Source: Bacillota bacterium
Lineage (GTDB): Bacteria > Bacillota > Limnochordia > Darwinibacteriales > DTU012
Assembly: GCA_012837335.1 (NCBI GenBank)
Contig: DURM01000027.1
Coordinates: 1 to 59,530 of the forward strand
Direction of reading: 5' to 3'
Length of the DNA stretch: 59,530 nucleotides
Made by a program: the position numbers and the translations under genes. Positions 8,760 to 17,794 of this stretch are shown here, piece by piece. Numbering within the stretch: position 1 is the first letter of the stretch; each line of letters begins with the position of its first letter. The notes below the pieces were generated by a model, which did not search any database, had not been told where the DNA came from, and was given only the letters and a program-made list of their open reading frames with translations.

Positions 8760-9500
8760 ATGTTAGCTCAAGAAATTCCTAAAATTGTTGATTGGCTCCG
8801 GAATCAGGTGGAAGCAGCCGGCGCTAAGGGACTGGTTGTAGGTATCAGCGGAGGTATTGATGCGGCGGTTACCGCTGCATTGATCAAAAAAGCCTATCCG
8901 GACAACTCCCTCGGCATTATCATTCCCATCAAATCCGATCCCCAGGATCTGGTTGACGCCAGATTAGTAGTGGAGACCCTTAAACTCCATGCCTATGAGC
9001 TGGATTTAACACCGGAGCATCAGAGCATGATGGATAAATCATGGCAGGAACTTGAAAATATCTTTCCAGCCGAGCAGCTGCACCGCAGAAACGCCGATGC
9101 CAATTTACGGGCCAGATTACGAATGAGCGCCTTATATGCAGCTGCCAACGCCCTAAACTACATGGTGGTCGGAACAGATAATAAAGCAGAATACTTCACC
9201 GGCTACTTTACCAAGTACGGTGATGGCGCCTGCGATCTGCTGCCCATCGTTGACTTTACAAAATCGGAAGTGCGGGAGCTGGCCAGACTGCTGGGAATTC
9301 CGGATAGAATCATCAATAAAGCTCCCTCCGCGGGATTGTGGGAAGGCCAAACCGATGAGGCGGAAATGGGCACTACCTACACCCACATCGATGCATACCT
9401 AAACGGAAATCCTGTGCCGGAGCGGGATCAGGAAATTATCGAGAGAATGCATCGAGTTTCCGAGCATAAAAGAAAACTGCCGCCGGGATACCGGCGCTAG
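8760..9500 (+). CDS. nadE: NAD+ synthase, ammonia-dependent type
   Basis: The enzyme amidates deamido-NAD with ATP to give NAD+. The 246-residue length matches the short NH3-dependent form without a glutaminase domain. N-type pyrophosphatase features are GISGGIDAAVTAAL at residues 28-41, GTDNKAEYFTGYFTKYGDGACDLLPI, and KAPSAGLWEGQTDEAEMG. The usual SGGxDS motif reads SGGIDA here, with Ala at 35 in place of Ser. The rest of the active-site framework looks intact, so I call it functional. Transcription with glnA joins two amide-nitrogen steps. A terminator follows. Confidence 0.93.
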   Translation: MLAQEIPKIVDWLRNQVEAAGAKGLVVGISGGIDAAVTAALIKKAYPDNSLGIIIPIKSDPQDLVDARLVVETLKLHAYELDLTPEHQSMMDKSWQELENIFPAEQLHRRNADANLRARLRMSALYAAANALNYMVVGTDNKAEYFTGYFTKYGDGACDLLPIVDFTKSEVRELARLLGIPDRIINKAPSAGLWEGQTDEAEMGTTYTHIDAYLNGNPVPERDQEIIERMHRVSEHKRKLPPGYRR

Positions 9501-9515
9501 GAGAAGTGAAAGTTT

Positions 9516-9555
9516 ACGCTGCAGACTGACTGAGTCAGGACGCAGCGTTTTGTTA
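9516..9555 (+). terminator. intrinsic terminator of glnA-nadE
   Basis: ACGCTGC (9516-9522) pairs with GCAGCGT (9542-9548). An inner CTGAC/GTCAG stem lies inside, and TTTTGTTATT follows. Confidence 0.8.
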
Positions 9556-9632
9556 TTAGCAGGTAAAAAATGTTTGCATGCAGAAGAGAATGTAAATGGG
9601 AATACGATTATCATTAAAGGAGGCGTCAGAGC

Positions 9633-12600
9633 ATGAAATCAAAGGCTGAGCTGCATCAATTAACAGTGGAATATACGGAAACACCGCTTGGAATTGATGT
9701 GTCAAATCCTCGGTTTGCATGGCAGATGACCGCACCTGCCCACAGCCGCGGCTACCATCAGACCGCTTATCAAATTATAGTTGACGATGCCGAGGGCAGC
9801 CGGGTTTGGGATTCCGGTAAAGTGGAAAGTGGAATCTCGGTCGGTATACTATATGAAGGCGAAGCGCTGCAGCCCACTACCCGCTACATGTGGACTGTTA
9901 CTGTCTGGGATCAGGAAGGGGCTGCGGTTTCCGCTTCTTCATGGTTTGAAACCGGATTGATGGACCCCTCATACCAGGCCTGGGACGGCGCAGTCTGGAT
10001 CGGCGGCAGTGATGAAGATCTGCCCTTAAATTCCCATGTGCTTTCGGTATTTCGGATTCAATATCAACAGCAGCTGCTGGAAGGCAGCAGTAAAGCAAGT
10101 TTTATCTTCGGCGCCAACGATGCCCGCCTGCTGAACCGGAATATGAATATTTACAACCTCGAAAGTAAAGTTAATGAAAGCTATATCAAGCTGGAGTTGG
10201 ATATTTCTGCACTGGATTCAGGCGGTCAGGCGAAACTTCATGTTTACCGCGCTGGATTTGCTCCTGGCGATGATCCTAGCAGGCCTTTCGCTTCTTTTCC
10301 CATTGCCAAACAGCTCATTAATGACGAAAACAAGTACGCAGCGCACAGCATCGAAATCGAAGGATTAACCGGTCTTATCTCAATTTATATCAACGGCAGA
10401 GATAACTGCCTTGCCAAGGACTTTCAGATCAACCCAATCGGTCGGGGCTACGATTACATTACTTTCCCCATGCTGGCGGATATTGGGTTTGCGGCCGAAC
10501 CTGGCCAGAAAGCGCTGTTTAGCAAGTTAACCATTCGCAATTACCGCAGTCCTTATGCGATTCTTTTCCAGGAGGATTTAAACGGAACGAATTACAGCGG
10601 TATTTTTGCTGATTCAGATCTTAAAATCAAGAATGGCTGCTACTTTGTTGACGGCGGCAGCACCGGTATCTTTGCCACAGCTGATCCCAGCCGCAACTCG
10701 ATGCCGATGCTGCGGACAGAGTTTACTGCCTCACCCCAGGAAATAGATCGAGCCCGCTTATATGTAACGGCTCGGGGAGTTTATGAAATTTACCTGAACG
10801 GTTCTTTGGTCGGCGATTACTACTTTACACCCGACTTTACCCAGTACGATGTAACCCACATGTACCAAACTTATGATGTAACCGATCTGCTTAATCCTGA
10901 AGGTAAGAATGCTCTGGGAGCTCTCCTTGGCGAAGGCTGGTGGAGCGGCTATTTGAGCTATACCAGCAGCAACTGGAACTATTTCGGCGACCGCCAATCA
11001 CTCCTGGCCAAACTGGTAATCCGCTACAAGGACGGAAAAGAAGAGATTATCACCACCAATCCCGAAACCTGGAAGTACTATCATGATGGACCGATTATTT
11101 ACTCCAGTTTTTTCCAGGGAGAGAACTATGATGCCCGGAAAGAAGCAGCAGTTTTTGGCTGGGACACCCCTAATTTCGATGATGCTGGCTGGAAACCGGC
11201 AGTGGAAGTACCCCTTGAAGGAACCGCGTTCTTAGGTAAAATCACTACCGAATATTCCGGTGAATTTGAGTTTAACTATGAAAACCTGAAGCTGGTCGGC
11301 CAAATCGGTGCCAGTCCCCAAGTGTATAAAACCTTGACAGCAGTTAAACTGCACGAACCCCGCCCCGGTGTATATGTCTATGATATGGGCCAAAATATGG
11401 TGGGAATTCCAAGAATCACGATTCCCAACGGCACGGCCGGAGCGGTGGTAACCCTCCGCTATGGTGAGATGCTGTATCCGGATCTCCCCCAGTCGGGAGC
11501 GAATGTGGGCATGGTCATGATGGAAAACTACCGCGCTGCCCATTCCCACGACACCTATATTCGCAAAGGCGGATCAGAGGTTATCCAGCCTCATTTCACC
11601 TTCCACGGCTACCGCTACATCGAGATTACCGGCATCGATAAGCCACTGCCGCTGGAAGCGGTCCAGGGACTGGTGATTACCTCTATTACTGAACTTACTG
11701 CTGAATACCGCACATCAAACGAGCTGGTCAACCGTCTGTGGCAGAATATTGTCTGGTCCAAGCTGGGCAATTTCTTATCAATTCCCACCGACTGTCCCCA
11801 GCGCAATGAGCGGATGGGCTGGAGCGGCGATATCTCGGTTTTCTCCCGCACAGCGGTCTATCTTTCCAATACCGCGGGTTTTCTCGCGCGGCATATGATG
11901 AATATGCGGGATACCCAGGCTGCCAGCGGCCGCTTTGGCGATACGGCTCCGATGTACGGAGAAGGCTTCGGCGGTTTGCTGTGGGGCAGTGCCGGCATCG
12001 TTATTCCTTGGGAAGTCTACCTCCAGTATGGAGATAGACGAATTCTCGAAGATAACTACCAAGCTATGAAATCTTATCTGCACCATCTCGACGCGGCAAC
12101 TGACGAGAACGGCTTAATTACCGACAGCCGCTTAGGCGACTGGCTGGGACCAGAAAACAGCAAAAATGAAAACCATTTTTTAGTTACAGCCTACCATGTT
12201 TATGATTTAGGAATTATGGCTCAAATCGCTGCAATTCTCGGCCGGAAAGAAGATGCGGCAGAGTTTCAGCACAAGTATCAACAGCGCAAGGCGTTTTTCA
12301 ACAAGCATTTTGTCAATGAAGACTACCGTACCACCCGTTTTGACGGAAAAACCTTAATCGATACCCAATCATCCTACGCAGTAGGATTAGCGCTGGGAGT
12401 ATTTAGCGACGATGCGCTGCCTTATGCCCGTAAGTATCTCTTAGAAGCAGTAGCAAGGGAGAATGTGGATGATGAGGGTGAACTGCGGCCGCCGTATACC
12501 TTAATGACAGGCTTTATCGGCACAGCCTGGATCAGCACTGCTTTATCTGAATCCGGCTGGGACGAAGCCGCCTACCGCCTGCTGCAGCAGACCGAATATC

Positions 12601-13103
12601 CATCCTGGCTCTATCCGGTCATCCATGGAGCCACAACGATCTGGGAGCGGCTTGATGGCTTCACCGAAGAGAAGGGGTTCGCCGGCCACAACTGGATGAA
12701 TTCCTTTAACCACTACTCTTTCGGAGCAGTCGGCCAGTGGCTGATGAGCCATTCATTAGGAATCCAGAGAGATCCGGACAATCCCGGCTTTAAACACTTC
12801 ATTCTGCAGCCGACACCCGATCCAGATCGCAGGATGACCTTTGCAGAAGGCAGCTATGATTCGGTCTATGGCCGCATTGAAAGCGCTTGGAAATATGAAA
12901 ACGACAGCCTTATTCTCGAAGTTGAGGTTCCAGCTAACACCACTGCCACTATCTACATCCCAGCTGCGGATCCAAACTCGATTCGAGAACAGGATCAAGC
13001 TGCAGCGCTGAGCGCCGGAGTTGAGTTTATCGAGTATAAAAACAAAAAAGCAGTGTACCGCCTCCAGGCAGGAAGCTACCGCTTTACTGCACCACTTTCC
13101 TAA
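9633..13103 (+). CDS. alpha-L-rhamnosidase, GH78
   Basis: This 1156-residue protein removes terminal alpha-L-rhamnose from oligosaccharides or glycosides. The N-terminus carries the bacterial rhamnosidase beta domains (TPLGIDVSNPRFAWQM, then YMWTVTVWDQEG). Residues ~150-310 look like an inserted carbohydrate-binding beta-sandwich. A second beta domain (LYVTARGVYEIYLNG, LLGEGWWSGYL) precedes the (alpha/alpha)6 catalytic domain. Catalytic signatures are DCPQRNERMGWSGD (general acid) and TTIWERLDGF (general base region). There is no signal peptide, so it should act in the cytoplasm on imported sugar. AAAGGAGG lies 9 nt before the ATG. It is monocistronic between two terminators. Confidence 0.95.
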   Translation: MKSKAELHQLTVEYTETPLGIDVSNPRFAWQMTAPAHSRGYHQTAYQIIVDDAEGSRVWDSGKVESGISVGILYEGEALQPTTRYMWTVTVWDQEGAAVSASSWFETGLMDPSYQAWDGAVWIGGSDEDLPLNSHVLSVFRIQYQQQLLEGSSKASFIFGANDARLLNRNMNIYNLESKVNESYIKLELDISALDSGGQAKLHVYRAGFAPGDDPSRPFASFPIAKQLINDENKYAAHSIEIEGLTGLISIYINGRDNCLAKDFQINPIGRGYDYITFPMLADIGFAAEPGQKALFSKLTIRNYRSPYAILFQEDLNGTNYSGIFADSDLKIKNGCYFVDGGSTGIFATADPSRNSMPMLRTEFTASPQEIDRARLYVTARGVYEIYLNGSLVGDYYFTPDFTQYDVTHMYQTYDVTDLLNPEGKNALGALLGEGWWSGYLSYTSSNWNYFGDRQSLLAKLVIRYKDGKEEIITTNPETWKYYHDGPIIYSSFFQGENYDARKEAAVFGWDTPNFDDAGWKPAVEVPLEGTAFLGKITTEYSGEFEFNYENLKLVGQIGASPQVYKTLTAVKLHEPRPGVYVYDMGQNMVGIPRITIPNGTAGAVVTLRYGEMLYPDLPQSGANVGMVMMENYRAAHSHDTYIRKGGSEVIQPHFTFHGYRYIEITGIDKPLPLEAVQGLVITSITELTAEYRTSNELVNRLWQNIVWSKLGNFLSIPTDCPQRNERMGWSGDISVFSRTAVYLSNTAGFLARHMMNMRDTQAASGRFGDTAPMYGEGFGGLLWGSAGIVIPWEVYLQYGDRRILEDNYQAMKSYLHHLDAATDENGLITDSRLGDWLGPENSKNENHFLVTAYHVYDLGIMAQIAAILGRKEDAAEFQHKYQQRKAFFNKHFVNEDYRTTRFDGKTLIDTQSSYAVGLALGVFSDDALPYARKYLLEAVARENVDDEGELRPPYTLMTGFIGTAWISTALSESGWDEAAYRLLQQTEYPSWLYPVIHGATTIWERLDGFTEEKGFAGHNWMNSFNHYSFGAVGQWLMSHSLGIQRDPDNPGFKHFILQPTPDPDRRMTFAEGSYDSVYGRIESAWKYENDSLILEVEVPANTTATIYIPAADPNSIREQDQAAALSAGVEFIEYKNKKAVYRLQAGSYRFTAPLS

Positions 13104-13113
13104 TAATAAAATT

Positions 13114-13140
13114 GGGCTGATGCAAATGCATCAGCCCTTT
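13114..13140. terminator. bidirectional terminator between GH78 and the 138-residue gene
   Basis: An 11-bp perfect stem (GGGCTGATGCA / TGCATCAGCCC) is followed by TTT on the plus strand and by AATTTTATTATT on the minus strand. It lies between convergent genes. Confidence 0.75.
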
Positions 13141-13148
13141 GTATGCTG

Positions 13149-13565
13149 TTAGCGCCGACTGAGTTTGGCGAAGCGTTCCGCTAAAGCAGAAAATTCTTTC
13201 GGAGAGCGGACAGTGGCGAAGTCATCCACCATAATGCCCTGCTTTTCCATTAAATGCATCAAGAAGCGCACTGCTCTGCCGGAGTTGAGTTTATGAGGCA
13301 CAATAGCTACGCCATACTTGCCCTCTAAGCGGGTGCAGCGCTTCATGAGATTATCGATTGCAACAGGAATAACCGGCCGCCATAAGCCCTTAAAATTGGT
13401 CAAGACCACAACCAGCTCATATTGAGCCGTGCTGATTGGTGCTCCTGCGCCGTGGCTCGGGTCGATGAGGTTTACCTGAAACTTTTGGTTTTGGAGCGCG
13501 CCCTGCAGCTGCCTTGCCCATTCTGTCATTTTGGGTTCGTCTTGATGTAAAATTAAAGTTCGCAC
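13149..13565 (-). CDS. uncharacterised 138-residue protein, flavodoxin-like fold suspected
   Basis: I do not recognise a named family. The sequence starts RTLILHQDEPKM, alternates hydrophobic strands and helices (YELVVVLTNFKG, KYGVAIVPHKLNSGRAV), and ends KEFSALAERFAKLSRR. This pattern resembles flavodoxin/NADPH-reductase-like or NAD-binding alpha/beta proteins, but no FMN phosphate loop is evident. The start is GTG with AGGAGG about 10 nt upstream. It sits 14 bp downstream of prs, so it is co-transcribed with PRPP synthase. No signal peptide or membrane segment is visible. Function unknown. Confidence 0.75.
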   Translation of the reverse strand: MRTLILHQDEPKMTEWARQLQGALQNQKFQVNLIDPSHGAGAPISTAQYELVVVLTNFKGLWRPVIPVAIDNLMKRCTRLEGKYGVAIVPHKLNSGRAVRFLMHLMEKQGIMVDDFATVRSPKEFSALAERFAKLSRR

Positions 13566-13579
13566 GCTTTCGTTCCCTC

Positions 13580-14524
13580 CTACTCTTTTTCAAACACTGT
13601 GCTGACTGATCTGCCGTGATGAATGCAGTAAATAGCTTCCCCCACTAAGTTAGCTATACTTAATACTGTGATTTTATGATTGCGCTTAGCTTCCGGAACC
13701 GGAACGCTGTTCGTTACCACTAATTCATCAATTTTTGAAGCCAAAATCCGCTGTGGTGCCATACCGGATAAAATCGGATGGGTTACTGCCGCATAAATCT
13801 TAACCGCGCCAAACCGCGCTAACGTATCGGCAGCTGAAACTAAAGAAGCTCCCGAACTGATTTCATCATCGATCAGCAGGCAGCGTTTCCCCTCCACGTC
13901 ACCAATAATATGCTCCACCGCAACACTATCCTGATTATCTAGGCGCCGCTTGTCAATAATGGCCATCGGCGCGTTAAGCCGTCTGGCAAACTGCCGCGCC
14001 ATTTTTGCTCTTCCCGCGTCAGGGGCTACCACTACTAAATCAGGCAGCTGTTTTGTAGAAAAATAGCCGGCTAAAATTGGCACAGCGGTTAAATGATCTA
14101 CCGGAACGGAAAAAAAGCCCTGAATCTGCGGAGAGTGGAGATCTAAAGCTAGAATCCGATCTACACCTGCCACCTGCAGCAGATCCGCCACCAGACGAGC
14201 TGTAATGGCAATGCGGGGCTGGTCCTTTTTATCAGAGCGACCGTATGGGAAATACGTTGTTACGGCTGTCAACCGCCGCACTGACGCCCGCTTTAACGCA
14301 TCGATCATGATCAGCAGTTCTACTAAGCCGTCATTAACCGGCTGGCATGATGGCTGAACCACGAAAACATCAGCATCACGAACACTTTCGTTGATTTTGA
14401 CAAAGGAGTTGTCGTTGGTGAACTTGAAAATCTCCGACTGGCCCAAGGATACACCCAACACACTGCAGATCTCTGCGGCAAGCTCGGGATGAGCTCTGCC
14501 GGTAAAGATCTTCAACTGATCCAT
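13580..14524 (-). CDS. prs: ribose-phosphate pyrophosphokinase
   Basis: This enzyme makes PRPP from ribose-5-phosphate and ATP for nucleotide, His, Trp and NAD synthesis. The 314-residue protein shows IFTGRAHPELAAEI at the N-terminus, ESVRDADVFVVQPS, TAVTTYFPYGRSDKK with the flexible-loop residues, LALDLHSPQIQGFF, VVAPDAGRAKMARQFA, and LLIDDEISSGASLVSAADTL as the PRPP/ribose-phosphate loop. It differs from the commonest Prs (FTNDNSFV where many have F-x-x-GE), so it belongs to a divergent Prs subgroup. A TATAAT-like box lies upstream after the previous terminator, so prs probably has its own promoter. Confidence 0.93.
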   Translation of the reverse strand: MDQLKIFTGRAHPELAAEICSVLGVSLGQSEIFKFTNDNSFVKINESVRDADVFVVQPSCQPVNDGLVELLIMIDALKRASVRRLTAVTTYFPYGRSDKKDQPRIAITARLVADLLQVAGVDRILALDLHSPQIQGFFSVPVDHLTAVPILAGYFSTKQLPDLVVVAPDAGRAKMARQFARRLNAPMAIIDKRRLDNQDSVAVEHIIGDVEGKRCLLIDDEISSGASLVSAADTLARFGAVKIYAAVTHPILSGMAPQRILASKIDELVVTNSVPVPEAKRNHKITVLSIANLVGEAIYCIHHGRSVSTVFEKE

Positions 14525-14612
14525 TATTGATCATCCTCTGCCATTTCTTCACTACAAACATTCGTGATTGTGCTTATTTTTCCTCCATTATATTTGATTT
14601 TTCAGGATATAT

Positions 14613-14651
14613 AAAAACGATGGGTCTTTAAACCATCTGTTAGACCCATCG
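14613..14651 (-). terminator. intrinsic terminator of the ADP-dependent kinase gene
   Basis: On the minus strand CGATGGGTCT and AGACCCATCG form a perfect 10-bp stem followed by TTTTTATA. It lies just after the kinase stop codon and separates that gene from prs. Confidence 0.85.
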
Positions 14652-14660
14652 CAGACAATC

Positions 14661-16091
14661 TTATTTGTTGGCCAGGATACTCGAATACTCGCTGGCATAG
14701 CAGGAAGACGAAATAGTGTCTCCCATGCCGACCGTGCTGACCGGATTCGGTACAACATGCGCCGGAATCACCAGCACATAGCAGTCGCCGTGATCCCAGA
14801 TCCCTTCTTCAACGAAGTTTTCTGGAATATCCAGTCCCAGTTCTTTAGCTTCTTGATAGAACATTCTTAACTGCCGCAGCCCTATATCAGATAGACCGAA
14901 CTCAGCAGCTTCAGGCACCTGTGCCTTCTTCACGTAGCCACCATACTTGGCTTTGATGGCATTGACCGAAGAACCAAACAGGCAGCATTCCCGCACAACC
15001 TGTGGATCAACCGGATACGGCTTTTTCAAGAGTACTACGTAGTAGCCAAGATTGTGGACATGAATCCGGGAGAAATTAAGCCGCTCCATCAGCTTATGGG
15101 CCCCTTTGTAAAGTGAGAAAGCCCGCTCGTTATTATCAATATCTTCAAATTCTGCCTGGTAACCGAAGCCCAAGAGAACGCGGCGGATTTCATTTTCATT
15201 AATTCCGAATGACTGGAACTCCTGGCTGATGGTCGTTAAAACCTGCTTCTCCGCTTCTTGATCATTCATCGGCACATATTCGTAGTGGAGATGCATATCG
15301 GGGTTGCCTCTTTTCAGCTGGCGGATGCTGTTGATTACCTCATCCAAATACTCCTGGAGAGCCGGCTGCTCGCTAGGCGCATAATGATAGCCAGCCATAA
15401 AAGCAACATCGATCTTGCTGCCCAGCTCCGGCAGGTGCTCATGGATATCACCGGTGAAACCCATAACAACTCCCGGCGGACGGGTAGCTAGAATCACCCG
15501 GTTAGCCCGAGGAGTTAAAACTTTCTCACCGCCAAAGTCAAATTCGATACCTTTAGCGTACTCGAAGATCCAGTTAATTTTCAGCTCATCATCGGGACGA
15601 TAAGCTTCATGCACCGGAACAAGCTTTAATTCTTCATCAAAAACGGGGTAAAGAATTTCAGGGAAAAACATGGATGCCTGCTTTTTGGAAAGCAGAGAAG
15701 TGTATACCAAACATTTAGCCTTTAAAGCAGCCATTTGATTAGCGATAATACCGGCTTGACCGCCCATTAATTCTTGACGGTCGGCAAACACCTGGTCTAA
15801 CCAATCAAGCAGATCTAAATTTTCTAAGATTATATAGCATGATTTACCCTTTCCGAGCGCATCTTTCAGCACGGCTACAAATTCATTTTTAGTAGTGATG
15901 GTCTCAATTGTGTCAACAGAGAGACGGTTGACCGCATTCAAGGATACATCCGGATCGGAAAGAAGGCTGGCAATATTACTGCCACTGCAGTGTACAACTG
16001 CATCAACGTTGGTGTTAAAGCCGGCAAAAATGCTGCTCTGGATATTTTTATTTACAGCATTTTCTACCCGCTGCTGCCAAATTTTTTCCAT
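14661..16091 (-). CDS. ADP-dependent sugar kinase (ADP-glucokinase / phosphofructokinase family)
   Basis: The 476-residue protein matches the ADPGK/ADP-PFK family of the ribokinase superfamily. Features are FAGFNTNVDAVVHCSG at the N-terminus (sugar-binding Asn/Asp), ELMGGQAGIIANQMAALKAKCLVY (the GGQAG ring), DFGGEKVLTPRANRVILATRPPG, and NPVSTVGMGDTISSS at the C-terminus with the catalytic GxGD Asp. Family members use ADP instead of ATP as phosphoryl donor and are best known from Thermococcales and methanogens. The exact substrate (glucose or fructose-6-phosphate) cannot be set from sequence. It has an ATG start with GGAGG, and its own terminator downstream. Confidence 0.86.
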   Translation of the reverse strand: MEKIWQQRVENAVNKNIQSSIFAGFNTNVDAVVHCSGSNIASLLSDPDVSLNAVNRLSVDTIETITTKNEFVAVLKDALGKGKSCYIILENLDLLDWLDQVFADRQELMGGQAGIIANQMAALKAKCLVYTSLLSKKQASMFFPEILYPVFDEELKLVPVHEAYRPDDELKINWIFEYAKGIEFDFGGEKVLTPRANRVILATRPPGVVMGFTGDIHEHLPELGSKIDVAFMAGYHYAPSEQPALQEYLDEVINSIRQLKRGNPDMHLHYEYVPMNDQEAEKQVLTTISQEFQSFGINENEIRRVLLGFGYQAEFEDIDNNERAFSLYKGAHKLMERLNFSRIHVHNLGYYVVLLKKPYPVDPQVVRECCLFGSSVNAIKAKYGGYVKKAQVPEAAEFGLSDIGLRQLRMFYQEAKELGLDIPENFVEEGIWDHGDCYVLVIPAHVVPNPVSTVGMGDTISSSCYASEYSSILANK

Positions 16092-16143
16092 GCAATTACC
16101 TCCGTAATATCATGATAAACACCCACAATATAATAACACATAT

Positions 16144-17151
16144 TTAATACTTAGACAACCAATTCACAAACTCGACCTTAACATAAGGGGAATTTGCTGC
16201 CGCAAGCAGGCTTTGGTAATCAAGGGTGAAAGCTGCCGCGCTGCCCACCTCGAGATTCACCCCAGATTGGTAATCGGCTGCAATATGGTCACTGCTGATC
16301 CCGACAATGGTTAGACCAGGATCAAGGGGAGCAATACTGCCACGACCGATTTCCTCCGATCCCGCTGCTAAAATTACTCTGCCAGCTTGGCGCTTAACCT
16401 CGATCACTTCTACTTCCAGGCGGCACACATCCTGATAACAGCCGGGCAGCGGCTGTTTGGTCAGAATATCCCAGCCAAAATAGATGCTCTCCCCGATTCG
16501 CCAGTGATTGACAGCCCTAAGTCCTTGGTGCCAGCTGCCAGCAGCAACCAAATGGAGACTGCTGCTGTTGCATCCCGACAGATACTTGATCATGCCATTA
16601 TTAACTCGATTGTACAGGTCAATTAATGCCTCCATGTTCTCAACCGTGGGCACTGCCATTCCCAGGCAGGCTAAATTAGTGCCGATTCCATAAATCTTAA
16701 GATGGTCGAGACTTAAGGTAAAATTGACCAGCATCTCCAGTTCTTCCGGCAGGACACCTTCGCGGCCATCACCTAGGTCAACCATCAGAATCACTTGGTG
16801 AGTTCTGCCCTGGCGCCCGGCTTCCTGGTTTAAAGCCTGAAGCACTTGCTTGTCACTGTTTAGGCTGATATCTGCGAGGCTGACAACCTCCTCAATCTCT
16901 GACAGTCCCGGAGACCGCAGCAGCAGAAACTGGCTGTCTATTCCAGCCTGTTTCATTCTCATAATATTCCTCAGCCGCGAATCGGCTAACCCCGAGGCCC
17001 CGCCCGCCAGCACAGCCCGAGCGCAGTTAGGATCACCGCCTACTACCTTAGTTACTGCAAACATAGTACCGCCAAGGCTGGCAATCTGCTGATTGATAAC
17101 CTTGGCGTTATGCTCCAACTTTGCTAAATTTATCACTAATTTTGGGAACAC
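16144..17151 (-). CDS. alanine/ornithine racemase-family PLP enzyme
   Basis: This 335-residue fold-type III PLP enzyme is separate from the partial alr at the window start. The N-terminus reads FPKLVINLAKLEHNAKVIN, with MFAVTKVVGGDPNCARAVL holding the PLP lysine at about 34 and ESIYFGWDIL near the phosphate site. The layout and TKVVGG motif fit the ornithine/alanine racemase (Orr/YhfX) group better than canonical Alr. Possible substrates are ornithine, lysine or another amino acid. The start is GTG 17151 with AGGAG 8 nt upstream. It lies between the methyltransferase gene and the ADP-kinase gene in one direction. Confidence 0.82.
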   Translation of the reverse strand: MFPKLVINLAKLEHNAKVINQQIASLGGTMFAVTKVVGGDPNCARAVLAGGASGLADSRLRNIMRMKQAGIDSQFLLLRSPGLSEIEEVVSLADISLNSDKQVLQALNQEAGRQGRTHQVILMVDLGDGREGVLPEELEMLVNFTLSLDHLKIYGIGTNLACLGMAVPTVENMEALIDLYNRVNNGMIKYLSGCNSSSLHLVAAGSWHQGLRAVNHWRIGESIYFGWDILTKQPLPGCYQDVCRLEVEVIEVKRQAGRVILAAGSEEIGRGSIAPLDPGLTIVGISSDHIAADYQSGVNLEVGSAAAFTLDYQSLLAAANSPYVKVEFVNWLSKY

Positions 17152-17194
17152 CCGAACCGCTCCTACAGCGAATTAACCTTTCCCTCGGGAAAGG

Positions 17195-17794
17195 TCAATT
17201 CTTAATACTCTTCAGCACCCGATAGCCGGCCTTTAAACTCACTGCCGCCGCGTTGCCGAACACTTCCTGCATTTTTTTCTCCATACTTTTAGCACCCTGC
17301 TTGGTGCGGATCACCAGCATCAATCCACCGCCTGGCTTTAAATGCTTATAGGCATGTTCCACCATAGGGTAGATCACCTTTTTTCCAGCCCGGATCGGTG
17401 GATTGGTGATGATCCAGTCGTATACATCAGTAACAGCAGCAAAGCCGTCACTCTGCCAAACCCGGACATGATCAATGTTGTTCAGGGCTGCATTCTGCTT
17501 AGCCAGATCCACTGCTCGCTCATTGATATCAATCATATCGACCTGCCCAGTGGGACCGGCCAGATAGGCTGCCGCAATTCCCAGCGGTCCATAGCCGCAG
17601 CCTAAATCCAACACCCGATCACCGGGTTTAACCTCCAGCGCGGAGATCAAGATCATCGTTCCGGCGTCAACACCATTTTTGGAAAAGACTCCGGCATCGG
17701 TTTTAAATACAAATTCCTGCCCGAAAAAATTTGCTGTGATCTCAGCGATGTCGTGTTTAGATTGAGGATTAGAAGTAAAATAATGCTCAGTCAT
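17195..17794 (-). CDS. class I SAM-dependent methyltransferase, RsmC-like
   Basis: The 199-residue protein begins TEHYFTSNPQSKHD, as in the small RsmC-like (YbxB) group. It contains motif I VLDLGCGYGPLGIAAA, DMIDINERAVDLAKQN, and the catalytic NPPIRAGKKV that marks guanine-N2/adenine-N6 RNA methyltransferases. It probably modifies 16S rRNA. ATG 17794 lies inside the end of the upstream TPR gene (8-bp overlap), implying translational coupling; a TTG four codons earlier is the alternative. Confidence 0.87.
   Translation of the reverse strand: MTEHYFTSNPQSKHDIAEITANFFGQEFVFKTDAGVFSKNGVDAGTMILISALEVKPGDRVLDLGCGYGPLGIAAAYLAGPTGQVDMIDINERAVDLAKQNAALNNIDHVRVWQSDGFAAVTDVYDWIITNPPIRAGKKVIYPMVEHAYKHLKPGGGLMLVIRTKQGAKSMEKKMQEVFGNAAAVSLKAGYRVLKSIKN

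Noticed and set aside
9556-9632. Catabolite (cre) operator before GH78
   Set aside because: Sequences around ATACGATTATCA miss required positions of the cre consensus.
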